DNA from: Frankia sp.
Lineage (GTDB): Bacteria > Actinomycetota > Actinomycetes > Frankiales > Frankiaceae
Direction: 5' to 3'
Assembly (NCBI GenBank): GCA_019689615.1
Contig: JADGHD010000064.1
Coordinates: forward strand, 1 to 14,028
DNA length: 14,028 nt
Shown piece after piece: positions 6,084 to 14,028 of the stretch; position 1 is the stretch's first letter, and each line of letters begins with the position of its first letter. The notes under the pieces are model-generated. The model made no database searches and had not been told where the DNA came from. It saw only the letters and a program-made list of their open reading frames with translations. The position numbers were made by a program, and so were the translations under genes.

Positions 6084-8840
6084 ATGACAGCTCCCACCAG
6101 GACCGCCAGGAGCACGGGCGCGGCGTCGTCGGCGCGGGCCGCTGGCGGGCCCGCCACCACGCCGCGCCTGCTGCTGCTCGACGGCAACTCGCTCGCCTAC
6201 CGGGCGTTCTTCGCGCTGCCGGTGGAGAACTTCTCCACCACCACCGGCCAGCCGACGAACGCCGTGTACGGCTTCACCTCGATGCTCATCAACGCGTTGC
6301 GCGACGAGCGGCCGACGCACGTCGCGGTCGCCTGGGACCTGCCGGCCCCGACGTTCCGGCACGCCCAGTACGCCGAGTACAAGGCCACCCGCTCGGCGGC
6401 CCCGGCCGACTTCGTCGGCCAGATCAGCCTGATCCACCAGGTCTGCGACGCGCTGGCGGTGCCGAGCCTGTCCTCGCCCGGCTACGAGGCGGACGACGTC
6501 ATCGCCACCCTGGCCACCCAGGGCGAGGCGGCCGGCATGGACGTGCTGATCATCAGCGGCGACCGGGACACCCTGCAGCTGGTCTCCGACAAGGTCACCG
6601 TCCTGATGACCCGCAAGGGCATCAGCGACATGATCCGCTACACCCCGGACGAGGTGTACGCCCGGTACGGGCTCACGCCCGAGCAGTACCCGGACTTCGC
6701 CGCGCTGCGCGGCGACCCGTCCGACAACCTGCCCTCCATCCCCGGGGTGGGGGAGAAGACCGCCACCAAGTGGATCCAGCAGTTCGGCAGCCTGGCGAAC
6801 CTGATCGACCGGGCGGACGAGGTCGGCGGCAAGGCCGGCCAGGCGCTGCGGGACAACCTCGCCAACGTGATCCGCAACCGCACGCTCACCGAGCTGTCCC
6901 GCGACGTCCCGCTGGACGTCGCCCCGGCCGACCTGAAGCTCGTCCCGTGGGACCGGGAGGCGGTCCACCAGCTGTTCGACACCCTGCAGTTCCGGGTGCT
7001 GCGGGAGCGGCTCTACCAGGCGCTCGCCGTCGTCGAGCCGGCCGGCGGCGACGGCGGCTTCAGCGTCGACGTCGCCCGGCTCGGCCCGGACGAGGTGGCG
7101 CAGTGGCTGGCCGAGCACACCTCCGCGGCCGCCAGGATCGGCCTCCACGTGCGCGGGAGCTGGGGCCGGGGGACCGGCACGATCTCCGCGATCGCGCTCG
7201 CCGCCCCGGACGGCCACGCCGCCTGGCTCGACCCCACGGCGCTGACCGCGGCCGACTCATCCGCGCTCGGCGCCTGGCTCGCCGACCCGCACCGGCCCAA
7301 GGCCGCGCACGACGTGAAGGGGCCGATGCTGGCCCTGGCGGAGCTCGGCTACACCCTCGAGGGCGTCACCAGCGACACGGCGCTCGCCGCCTACCTCGCC
7401 CTGCCGGGGCAGCGCTCGTTCGACCTCGGTGACCTGGTGCTGCGCTACCTGCACCGCGAGCTCAAGGCGGACACGCCCGACAACGGCCAGCTCGCCCTGG
7501 ACGTCCAGGTCGAGGGGGTGGAGCAGGTCGACGAGGCCGAGGTCGACGCGGTGCGCGCGGCCGCGGTCGCCCAGCTCGCCGACGCGCTCGACGCCGACCT
7601 GGAGCGGCGCGGCGCGGCCCGGCTGCTGGCGGAGATCGAGCTGCCCCTGGTCGGCGTGCTGGCCCGGATGGAGCGGGCCGGGATCGCGGTGGACGCCGAC
7701 TACCTGACCGAGCTGCAGGAGCAGTACGCCGCCGAGGTCAACAAGGTGGTCGAGCAGGCGCACAAGATCGTCGGCCGCCCGTTCAACCTCGGCTCGCCCA
7801 AGCAGCTGCAGCAGATCCTGTTCGACGAGCTCGGGCTGCCGAAGACCAAGAAGATCAAGACTGGCTACACCACGGACGCGGACGCGCTCGCCTGGCTCGC
7901 CCTGCAGACCGACCACCCGCTGATCCCGACGCTGCTGCGGCACCGGGACGTCTCCCGGCTCAGGACGGTCGTCGAGTCGCTGCTGCCGCTGATCGACGAC
8001 GCCGGCCGGATCCACACCACATTCAACCAGATGATCGCGGCGACCGGGCGGCTGTCGTCGACCGACCCGAACCTGCAGAACATCCCGATCCGGACCGCGG
8101 AGGGCCGGCAGATCCGGCGGGCGTTCGTGGTCGGCCCCGGCTACGAGACCCTGCTGACGGCCGACTACTCGCAGATCGAGATGCGGATCATGGCCCACCT
8201 CTCCGGGGACGCCGGCCTGATCGAGGCGTTCGCCTCGGGCGAGGACCTGCACTCGTTCGTCGCCGCCCAGGCGTTCGGCCTGCCGGTCTCGGAGGTCGAC
8301 CCGGAGCTGCGCCGCCGGATCAAGGCGATGTCCTACGGCCTCGCCTACGGGCTGTCGGCGTACGGGCTGGCCCAGCAGCTCGGCATCCCGACCGACGAGG
8401 CCCGGGAACAGATGGAGGCCTACTTCGCCCGGTTCGGCGGCGTGCGGGACTTCCTGCGCGGTGTGGTCGAGCGCGCGCGCAAGGACGGCTACACCGAGAC
8501 GATCCTCGGCCGCCGCCGCTACCTGCCCGACCTGACCAGCGACAACGCGCAGCGCCGGCAGATGGCCGAGCGGATGGCGCTCAACGCCCCGATCCAGGGC
8601 AGCGCCGCCGACATCATCAAGATCGCGATGCTCGGGGTCGACCGCGGCCTGCGCGACCAGGGGCTGCGTTCCCGGCTGCTGCTGCAGGTCCACGACGAGC
8701 TGGTGCTGGAGGTCGCTCCCGGCGAGCTCGAGACGGTCAAGACGCTGGTGCACGCCGAGATGTCGGGCGCGTACACGATGTCCGTGCCCCTGGAGGTCAG
8801 CTTCGGCGTCGGCCGCACCTGGGACGAGGCCGGGCACTGA
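6084..8840 (+). CDS. polA: DNA polymerase I
   Basis: 918 residues; repair and Okazaki-fragment processing polymerase in the cytoplasm. The 5' nuclease domain (about 27-315) keeps its metal-binding acids: LLDGNS D33, YEADDV E135/D137/D138, SGDRD D160/D162, GDPSDN D211/D214 and the helix-hairpin-helix IPGVGEKTA. The central 3'-5' exonuclease fold (about 325-515) is dead: the DxE of motif I is replaced (IGLHV, 352-356), and the motif II aspartate is Pro in HDVKGPM. The polymerase domain has motif A DYSQIEMR (D694), O helix RRRIKAMSYGLAYG (743-756: K747, Tyr751 where E. coli has Phe762), and motif C QVHDEL (H870-E872). Both traits are known from mycobacterial PolA. ATG at 6084 was chosen because homology starts at about residue 27 and the repeat array lies just upstream; its ribosome site (GAGAAG at 6072-6077) is modest. 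The in-frame extension to 5880 would read the repeats. Confidence 0.97.
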   Translation: MTAPTRTARSTGAASSARAAGGPATTPRLLLLDGNSLAYRAFFALPVENFSTTTGQPTNAVYGFTSMLINALRDERPTHVAVAWDLPAPTFRHAQYAEYKATRSAAPADFVGQISLIHQVCDALAVPSLSSPGYEADDVIATLATQGEAAGMDVLIISGDRDTLQLVSDKVTVLMTRKGISDMIRYTPDEVYARYGLTPEQYPDFAALRGDPSDNLPSIPGVGEKTATKWIQQFGSLANLIDRADEVGGKAGQALRDNLANVIRNRTLTELSRDVPLDVAPADLKLVPWDREAVHQLFDTLQFRVLRERLYQALAVVEPAGGDGGFSVDVARLGPDEVAQWLAEHTSAAARIGLHVRGSWGRGTGTISAIALAAPDGHAAWLDPTALTAADSSALGAWLADPHRPKAAHDVKGPMLALAELGYTLEGVTSDTALAAYLALPGQRSFDLGDLVLRYLHRELKADTPDNGQLALDVQVEGVEQVDEAEVDAVRAAAVAQLADALDADLERRGAARLLAEIELPLVGVLARMERAGIAVDADYLTELQEQYAAEVNKVVEQAHKIVGRPFNLGSPKQLQQILFDELGLPKTKKIKTGYTTDADALAWLALQTDHPLIPTLLRHRDVSRLRTVVESLLPLIDDAGRIHTTFNQMIAATGRLSSTDPNLQNIPIRTAEGRQIRRAFVVGPGYETLLTADYSQIEMRIMAHLSGDAGLIEAFASGEDLHSFVAAQAFGLPVSEVDPELRRRIKAMSYGLAYGLSAYGLAQQLGIPTDEAREQMEAYFARFGGVRDFLRGVVERARKDGYTETILGRRRYLPDLTSDNAQRRQMAERMALNAPIQGSAADIIKIAMLGVDRGLRDQGLRSRLLLQVHDELVLEVAPGELETVKTLVHAEMSGAYTMSVPLEVSFGVGRTWDEAGH

Positions 8841-8865
8841 CGGCGCGCGCCCGCAAACGTTTCGG

Positions 8866-8880
8866 CAGGCCGGCGGCCTG
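8866..8880 (+). terminator. Hairpin after polA
   Basis: CAGGCC (8866-8871), loop GGC, GGCCTG (8875-8880): six GC-rich pairs, 25 bases after the polA stop and without a U tract. Position suits a terminator; strength is modest. Confidence 0.35.
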
Positions 8881-8941
8881 GTCCGGCCAGCCTTCACGTT
8901 GCGAAGCGAACTCGCTGCCGATCGTGGCCACTTATTGTGGG

Positions 8942-8966
8942 CCGACGGTTACCTGGTAGCGGTCGG
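8942..8966. promoter_or_regulatory. 25-bp imperfect palindrome, possible operator
   Basis: CCGAC-G-GTTACC-T-GGTAGC-G-GTCGG is symmetric about T8954: of twelve opposed positions ten are Watson-Crick, one is G-T and one is G-G. It lies about 130 bases before the start of the GGDEF-EAL gene and just upstream of a TTGACT (8977-8982), so it could be a regulator site or an RNA hairpin. Confidence 0.4.
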
Positions 8967-9093
8967 TGGAGATGTGTTGACTAGAGGTAGGCGGTCGTGC
9001 TGACCGGGACGTGTGGCGGCCGAGGTTTGCGAGAGTTGTCTCGGTCCTAGGCGCTCGGTCCCTGATTGCCGGACCGGGAGGGGGCTTGGTCCA

Positions 9094-12000
9094 ATGCGCG
9101 GTCCGCCGCGGCTGGGACATCGGGGGTTCGTCGTTGTGCTCCCGGTGGTGGTAGTGCTGTTCCTGGCCGCGCTGCTCCTGCTCCCGGTGTCCGCCTCGTT
9201 CCTGCAGCCAGGCGCCCTGGTCGCGTTGCTGATCGCGGTGGCGACGCTCGTCTACGCTGTGCGCTGCCCGCGGGGCAAGGACCGCCCGCTCGCCCTGGTG
9301 ATCGCGCTCGGGATCACCGCGGCGATGACGATCGCCATGATCGGCGCGCCGCAGTCCCGGCTGCCACTGGCTTTCCTCCTGTGGTACCCGTGGGTCGGCG
9401 GCTACGCCGGGCTCGCCGTCAACAGCAGACGGATGCTGGCGGCGCTCACCGGGGTGATCGTCGCGGCGATGACCGCCGCCATGGTCTTCCGCGGCGACAT
9501 CGTCGACCTGCCGATGGCCTACGCCGCCGCCGTGCTCGCCATCGTCGCCGTCGCCGCCTTCACCTACGGCTTCACCCGCTGGGGCCGTGGCCAGGCGATC
9601 GCCGACCAGCTGACCGGGCTGACCAGCCGGGCCGGGCTGGAGGAGCTCGGCGAGCCGGTCGTGCAGTCCACCGTCCTGGGCGGCCGGGAAGCCGTCCTGA
9701 TGGTCCTGGACATCAACCGGTTCCGGGAGATCAACTCGGCGCTCGGGCACGCGGCCGGCGACGAGGCGCTGCGGGAGTTCGCCGGCCTGCTGCACTGCCT
9801 GCGGCCGCGGCCGCGGTTCCTCGGCCGGCTCGGCGGTGACGAGTTCGTCGTCATCCTGCCCGGCGACGATCTGGTGACCCATGCCGCCGACGGGGACGAG
9901 ATCGACCAGCGGCTCAGCATGCTCGGCACCATCGTGCTCAACCAGCTCGACGGCCCGGTGCGGATCCGCGGCGTGGACGTGGAGCTGGAGGCGACCGTCG
10001 GGATCGCGGTCGCCCCGCGCGACGGCGACCGGCTGTCGACGCTGCTGCCGTGCGCCGACGCCGCCCTGGCGACCGCCAAGCGGGACGGCTCCCGGGTCGG
10101 CATCTGGAGCGCGGGGATGGTCGGCGTGCGCTCCTGGGAGCTGGCGCTGCACGCCCAGCTGCGCTCGGCGATCGCCCGCCGCGAGCTGGTGATGCACTAC
10201 CAGCCGGTCCAGGACGCCTCGACCCGGCAGGTGGTCGGCGTCGAGGCGCTGATCCGCTGGCGGCACCCGGTCCGCGGGCTGCTGCCGCCCGGGTCGTTCC
10301 TTCCGATGGCCGAGCGGTCCTCGCTGATCCTGGACCTGACCTGGTGGGAGCTGGACGAGGTGCTCAGCCAGTGCGCCGCCTGGGCCCGCAAGGGCCTGCA
10401 CGTCCCGGTGTCGGCGAACCTGTCCGCCCGGATGCTGACCGTCGACGAGCTGCCCCAGCTCGTCACCCGCCGGCTCGGCGCCTACGGCCTGCCGCCGGAG
10501 ATGCTCACCCTGGAGATCACCGAGAGCGCGCTGGTCTCGCAACCGGCGCGGGCGGCGGCGATGCTCAACGAGCTGCGCTCGGCTGGAGTGAACCTCTCCC
10601 TCGACGACTTCGGCACCGGCTACAGCTCCATGGAGATCCTCAAGGCGCTCCCATTCGACGAGATGAAGATCGACAAGAGCTTCGTCTCGGACGCCCGGGG
10701 GAGCCTGCCGGACGTGGCGATCGTCCGCTCCGTCGTCGACCTCGGCCACCGGCTCGGCCTGCGGGTCGTCGGCGAGGGGGTGGAGGACGAGCGGTCCGCC
10801 CGGATGCTCACCGAGCTGGGCTGCGACCTGCTGCAGGGCGACGCGCTGTCCCCTGCGGTCCCGGCGGCCGAGGTGGAGCCGCTGCTGGAGGCGAACTGCA
10901 GGCCGGAGGCGCCGCCGGGACGGCGTGGCGCGGGCCGGCCAGGGGGCAGGCCATACAACGGGCCGGGTGCCGCCGTCGATGTAGCGGGAGCGGTGACCAG
11001 CCGGTCCACCGGCCCGGCTGACGGGCCCGAAGTGCCGTCACCGGGCGAGCGGCCGCTGGACGCCGGGGCGGGCCGGCAGGCCGGCGATGAGCCCTCCTGG
11101 CGGATCCCGCGTCCCGGGCAGACAGTGTCGATTCCACCGGATGAGCTGCGCAAGTGGGCCGAGGCGGGCATGACCGCCACGGTCCCGCCGGACGAGGCCG
11201 AACGGCTGAGCGAGCTGCGCCAGCTGCGGGTCCTCGACAGCCCCCGTGAGCCGGAGCTGGACAACCTCGTCAAGCTCGCCGCCCAGCTCACCGGCTGCGC
11301 GGCGGCCCACATGGGCTTCGTCGACGCCGACCGGGAGTGGTTCAAGGCCTGCCACGTCTTCGAGATCAGCGAGATCGGGGCGCGGGTCGGGCTCGCGTCG
11401 TACATCGTCGCGGCCGGGGAGTTCCTCGAGGTCCCGGACATCCAGCGGGACCTGCGCTACGCCCACATCACCGGGCTCGGCGGGGACCGCCCGTTCCGGT
11501 ATGTCGCCGGTGTCCCGCTGCGCACGGCATCCGGCCGGGTGGTGGGGGCGTTGATCGTGGTCGACCGGGTCCCCCGGCGGATGACCGCGGGCCACCGGGC
11601 CGCGCTGCAGGTGCTGGCCGAGCACGCGATGCGGCTGCTGGAGGTGCGGCTGGAGCGGCTGCTGATCGACGAGGTGCTGGCGGCCTCGCTCCGGCTGGAG
11701 CAGTACTGGCGGCCGGAGGACCTGCCGGCGGCCGCGAACGAGATCGCGGACGTGATGCGCTCGATCACCAACTCGGACGCGGTCTCGGTGATGGTGCCGG
11801 ACCTTCCCGGCTCGACCGTCTTCCGGGCGGCCGGCACGTCGGTGGCCGAAGGGGTGCTGCCGGCGACCGGGCTCGGCATCCGGGCCAACGGCGACGACGA
11901 GAAGGCCATGCGCGCGCTCGGCCAGGTGCACGAGCCGTTCTTCATGCCGGACGCGGCGGCGAGCCCGTTGATCACTCCGGACATGGCCCGCCAGCTGGAC

Positions 12001-12417
12001 ATCGCCTCGGCGCTGCTGGTGCCGCTGCGCGACGCCGGGGAGATCCAGGGCCTGATCACCGTCCGCTGGGTGTCGCCGCTGCGCCGCCTCGAGCCGGCCG
12101 TGCTGCGGGCCGTCACGCTGTTCGCCCGCCACGTCCGGGCGACCCTGGCCCAGCTGACCGCGGGGCCCCAGCCCGGCTCGCCCGCGGGTGGCCCGCTGGG
12201 CGGCGTTGGGGCGCCACCCGGCGCCGGTCACGGCAGCGCGCCGGGGAACGGCCACGGTTGCGCCCCGGCCGCCGCTGGGCTGGGACCGCTCGGCCGTTCC
12301 ACGCCCGGGCCGGTCCCCGGCAACGGGGACAGTCCGCCCGGCGTCCCGGTGACCAGCGGCGGCCAGCGCGGCCGGGAGCGGCGCTCAGCCCGGCCGGACC
12401 ACCCGGTCCGCCACTGA
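9094..12417 (+). CDS. Membrane GGDEF-EAL c-di-GMP protein with two C-terminal GAF-like domains
   Basis: 1107 residues from ATG 9094, with GGGAGGGGG nine bases upstream (an in-frame GTG at 9013 would add 27 residues). Six membrane helices (about 11-32, 38-57, 64-84, 90-108, 113-131, 140-162) precede a GGDEF domain (about 168-340), with the signature intact at 247-251 (RLGGDEF) but no RxxD inhibitory site (R241 where Asp is expected). The EAL domain (about 345-600) retains the catalytic set: EAL E384, N442, E474 in LEITES, D504/D505 in DDFGTGYSS, K525, E561 and Q581, so phosphodiesterase activity is plausible; cyclase activity is possible. A Pro/Gly-rich linker (about 602-695) leads to GAF 1 (about 700-850; ERLSELRQLRVLDSPREPELDNL start, VAGVPLRTASGRVVGALIVVD core) and a second, more divergent GAF-like domain (about 858-1022). 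The last 85 residues are Gly/Pro low complexity. It makes or degrades c-di-GMP at the membrane in response to unknown signals. Monocistronic. Confidence 0.93.
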   Translation: MRGPPRLGHRGFVVVLPVVVVLFLAALLLLPVSASFLQPGALVALLIAVATLVYAVRCPRGKDRPLALVIALGITAAMTIAMIGAPQSRLPLAFLLWYPWVGGYAGLAVNSRRMLAALTGVIVAAMTAAMVFRGDIVDLPMAYAAAVLAIVAVAAFTYGFTRWGRGQAIADQLTGLTSRAGLEELGEPVVQSTVLGGREAVLMVLDINRFREINSALGHAAGDEALREFAGLLHCLRPRPRFLGRLGGDEFVVILPGDDLVTHAADGDEIDQRLSMLGTIVLNQLDGPVRIRGVDVELEATVGIAVAPRDGDRLSTLLPCADAALATAKRDGSRVGIWSAGMVGVRSWELALHAQLRSAIARRELVMHYQPVQDASTRQVVGVEALIRWRHPVRGLLPPGSFLPMAERSSLILDLTWWELDEVLSQCAAWARKGLHVPVSANLSARMLTVDELPQLVTRRLGAYGLPPEMLTLEITESALVSQPARAAAMLNELRSAGVNLSLDDFGTGYSSMEILKALPFDEMKIDKSFVSDARGSLPDVAIVRSVVDLGHRLGLRVVGEGVEDERSARMLTELGCDLLQGDALSPAVPAAEVEPLLEANCRPEAPPGRRGAGRPGGRPYNGPGAAVDVAGAVTSRSTGPADGPEVPSPGERPLDAGAGRQAGDEPSWRIPRPGQTVSIPPDELRKWAEAGMTATVPPDEAERLSELRQLRVLDSPREPELDNLVKLAAQLTGCAAAHMGFVDADREWFKACHVFEISEIGARVGLASYIVAAGEFLEVPDIQRDLRYAHITGLGGDRPFRYVAGVPLRTASGRVVGALIVVDRVPRRMTAGHRAALQVLAEHAMRLLEVRLERLLIDEVLAASLRLEQYWRPEDLPAAANEIADVMRSITNSDAVSVMVPDLPGSTVFRAAGTSVAEGVLPATGLGIRANGDDEKAMRALGQVHEPFFMPDAAASPLITPDMARQLDIASALLVPLRDAGEIQGLITVRWVSPLRRLEPAVLRAVTLFARHVRATLAQLTAGPQPGSPAGGPLGGVGAPPGAGHGSAPGNGHGCAPAAAGLGPLGRSTPGPVPGNGDSPPGVPVTSGGQRGRERRSARPDHPVRH

Positions 12418-12477
12418 CCCGCGTCGGTCCGGACTGGTCCCTTCCTCTGGTGCCGGCGCGGCGCCCCGCCCTTCCCA

Positions 12478-12507
12478 GGCCGGGAACGCGCCGGCGCGTT
12501 CCCGGCC
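12478..12507. terminator. Perfect 30-nt palindrome between convergent genes, likely bidirectional terminator
   Basis: The half-site GGCCGGGAACGCGCC is followed directly by its exact reverse complement. As RNA it gives a stem of 13 bp with a 4-base loop on either strand. It sits 61 bases after the stop of the GGDEF-EAL gene and 16 bases after the stop (at 12523) of the opposing gene, the expected place for a shared terminator; there is no U tract. Confidence 0.7.
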
Positions 12508-12522
12508 CGGGAGGCGACTGGG

Positions 12523-14028
12523 TCAGGACTGGCCGGCGCCCGGCGCGGCGGGCCCGTTCCAGTCCGTGCCGCCGGGCTGCGCCGTGCTACCCGGGCCGGC
12601 GGGCGGCGCCGTGCTACCCGGGCCGGCGGGCGGCGCCGTGCTACCCGGGCCGGCGGGCTGCGCCGTGCTACCCGGGCCGGCGGGCTGCGCAGCGCTGGCT
12701 GGGCCTGGCGCGGTGCCGGCCCCCCGGCGGGCGGCCCGGCCGTGCAGGAGCGCCAGGGTGGCGTCGGCGCCGAGGAACAGCACGGCCAGCCAGGACACCA
12801 GGGCGACCTTGTCGAACTTGGCCACCCACGACCCGTTGACCGGCAGGTTGTAGCGGATCTGCACCTGGAGCACGTACGCGGCGCTGATCGCGAGCGCGGC
12901 CACCGAGCCGACCCGCAGCAGCACCCGCCCGCGCGGGACCAGCGCGGCGACCAGCGTCACCGCCGCCGTGATCGCCCCGGCCTGCGGGCTGACGATGAAC
13001 GACGCGATCGCGAACGCCCCGACCACCAGCAGCGCCACCGAGCGGAAGCCAGGCCTCGGCGTCCTGGCGAACGGCGGGTCCCACGTCGGCTGCGCCGCGC
13101 CCGGGCCCGCCGGGGGGGGCGCCGGGGCGCGGGCCGGCCGGGGCCCGGCCGGCGACGGCCCGCCCGCGGCCCCCGCGGTGGCGCTGGCCGCCGCGGGCAC
13201 CGGGCGCGCGCCGGCCGAGCGCCGCTGCCGGGTCCCGAGGCCGAGCAGCGCCAGGCACAGCACCACGCTGACCCCGGAGACCGCCAGGGCGGCCAGGACC
13301 ACCCGCTGCGGCACCCAGGTGAGCTGGACCTGGAAGTTCTCCTTGTCCGGCGTGATCAGCCAGCCGTTGGCGTAGCCGTCGATCAGCTGCGCGCCGCCGA
13401 TGCTGGTGTCGTCGATGCTGGCCTGCCAGCCGGCGGACAGGCTCTGCCCGAGGATCAGCCAGAACGGCTTGCCCGGCTCGGCGCCGGTGACGTCGACCAC
13501 GAAGTTCGTCGTGCCCGCGATCAGTGGCTTGACGGTCGGCGGCTGGCTGACCTCCCGCTCGGCGCGGGACGGGGCCTGCTCGCTGCCCGCCGTCGGCGGG
13601 GTGGTGTCCAGGGCGGGGATGGTCGCCGAGGCGTCCCACCAGTTGGCGCCGCCGGCGTCCGAGGCGAGCACCACCCGGTCGATGTCGATCCCGGTCTGCC
13701 CGCCGTCGGCGGTGCGCAGCACGTGGTCGCCGGCGCCCAGGCGGACCGGGGTCCCACAGGTGCGCAGGTCCAGGCCGAGCCGGCCGGCGGCGTCCACGGT
13801 GGTCCCGTTGACCCGCAGGCCGACCGGCTGCCCGTCGATGGTCATCAGGTCGCCGCGGCAGGTGCCGGCCAGCTGCTCGGGCAGCTGGACCTGCGCCGCT
13901 GACGGGCCGGTGCCGGGGACCCCGGGCAGCTCGATCTCGGCGATGCCGACCGGCATCGTCATCTCGAACTTCGAGATCGTGTCCTGCGTGGTCACCGGGC
14001 GGACCTCGTCGACGACGAACCGGATCTG
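12523..14028 (-). CDS. AftD/DUF3367-family alpha-(1->3)-arabinofuranosyltransferase, C-terminal part (runs off right edge)
   Basis: The frame is open from base 14028 to a TGA at 12523 (501 residues visible); the GTG at 13995 is internal, since coding sequence continues upstream of it. The visible part matches the back end of AftD-type proteins: MPVGIAEIELPGVP, a cysteine pair (C57, C91) flanking DGQPVGLRVNGTT and GAGDHVLRTADGG, then the block WLILGQSLSAGWQASIDD and IDGYANGWLITP leading into membrane helices (about 243-265, 330-365 as one or two, 372-390, 408-427). The GT-C catalytic part would be off the edge. In mycobacteria AftD adds alpha-1,3 branches to cell-wall arabinan; the substrate in this organism is not known from the sequence. 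A Pro/Ala-rich loop (about 272-316) separates the first helix from the rest, and the tail carries a repeated nine-residue unit. Family assignment is from memory of conserved blocks. Confidence 0.75.
   Translation of the reverse strand, partial: QIRFVVDEVRPVTTQDTISKFEMTMPVGIAEIELPGVPGTGPSAAQVQLPEQLAGTCRGDLMTIDGQPVGLRVNGTTVDAAGRLGLDLRTCGTPVRLGAGDHVLRTADGGQTGIDIDRVVLASDAGGANWWDASATIPALDTTPPTAGSEQAPSRAEREVSQPPTVKPLIAGTTNFVVDVTGAEPGKPFWLILGQSLSAGWQASIDDTSIGGAQLIDGYANGWLITPDKENFQVQLTWVPQRVVLAALAVSGVSVVLCLALLGLGTRQRRSAGARPVPAAASATAGAAGGPSPAGPRPARAPAPPPAGPGAAQPTWDPPFARTPRPGFRSVALLVVGAFAIASFIVSPQAGAITAAVTLVAALVPRGRVLLRVGSVAALAISAAYVLQVQIRYNLPVNGSWVAKFDKVALVSWLAVLFLGADATLALLHGRAARRGAGTAPGPASAAQPAGPGSTAQPAGPGSTAPPAGPGSTAPPAGPGSTAQPGGTDWNGPAAPGAGQS
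12581..12688 (-). repeat. 27-bp tandem repeat coding for a PAGPGSTA(Q/P) tail
   Basis: Four near-identical 27-base units start at 12581, 12608, 12635 and 12662, with a decayed copy at 12689. In the arabinofuranosyltransferase frame each unit reads PAGPGSTA plus Q or P, so length changes keep the frame. It encodes the extreme C-terminus after the last membrane helix. Confidence 0.95.

Noticed and set aside
7257..8897. Long minus-strand open frame opposite polA
   Set aside because: Composition typical of an antisense shadow, and polA motifs occupy the other strand throughout.
8932..10749. 605-residue minus-strand open frame opposite the GGDEF-EAL gene
   Set aside because: No domain, low-complexity charged composition; the opposite strand carries intact GGDEF and EAL motifs.
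11337..12839. 500-residue plus-strand open frame crossing the convergent gap
   Set aside because: Runs through the 3' half of one gene, the palindrome and the antisense of another; Arg/Pro/Gly-rich with no domain.
12742..13902. 386-residue plus-strand open frame opposite the arabinofuranosyltransferase gene
   Set aside because: A GC shadow; the minus strand shows family blocks and membrane helices.

Overview
This is a stretch of very GC-rich chromosome from a filamentous-type actinobacterium. The third codon positions are almost all G or C, start codons include GTG, several strong hairpins lack a U tract, and the proteins are actinobacterial in style (a PdtaR-type ANTAR regulator, a proofreading-less PolA with Tyr in the O helix, an AftD/DUF3367-family protein). 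The overall gene content is compatible with Frankia or a close relative, but that is inference from style and not a database match. I see no phage, IS element, CRISPR array or plasmid function.

Layout: (1) 1-1136, minus strand: 5' part of an NhaA-type Na+/H+ antiporter gene, running off the left edge through an odd G-run-rich stretch. (2) 1409-1481, minus: a 73-nt tRNA with a CAA (Leu) anticodon but without the long variable arm expected of tRNA-Leu. (3) 1768-4151, plus: pdtaR-like response regulator overlapping by 4 nt a membrane-anchored type I periplasmic-binding protein. (4) 4407-5660, plus: a lipoprotein substrate-binding protein of the branched-chain amino acid family. (5) 5661-6083: a 423-nt gap holding a good promoter, a strongly folded RNA candidate and a seven-copy 16/17-nt tandem repeat. 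(6) 6084-8840, plus: polA. (7) 9094-12417, plus: a six-TM GGDEF-EAL protein with two C-terminal GAF-like domains. (8) 12523-14028, minus: 3' part of an AftD/DUF3367-family arabinofuranosyltransferase gene, convergent with the c-di-GMP gene and separated from it by a perfect 30-nt palindrome that probably terminates both.

How the genes work together: most are independent housekeeping or signalling units. The one clear operon is pdtaR plus the membrane-anchored binding protein. Because ANTAR regulators and type I binding-fold sensors are already known to pair (AmiR with AmiC), this couple may be a transmembrane ligand-sensing version of that arrangement. The neighbouring lipoprotein is a related binding protein with no permease or ATPase gene beside it. 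The other point most worth following is the compact RNA candidate at 5774-5872, which begins within a few bases of the expected start of a TTGACG-N17-TACGTT promoter and is closed by a 15-bp end-to-end helix.
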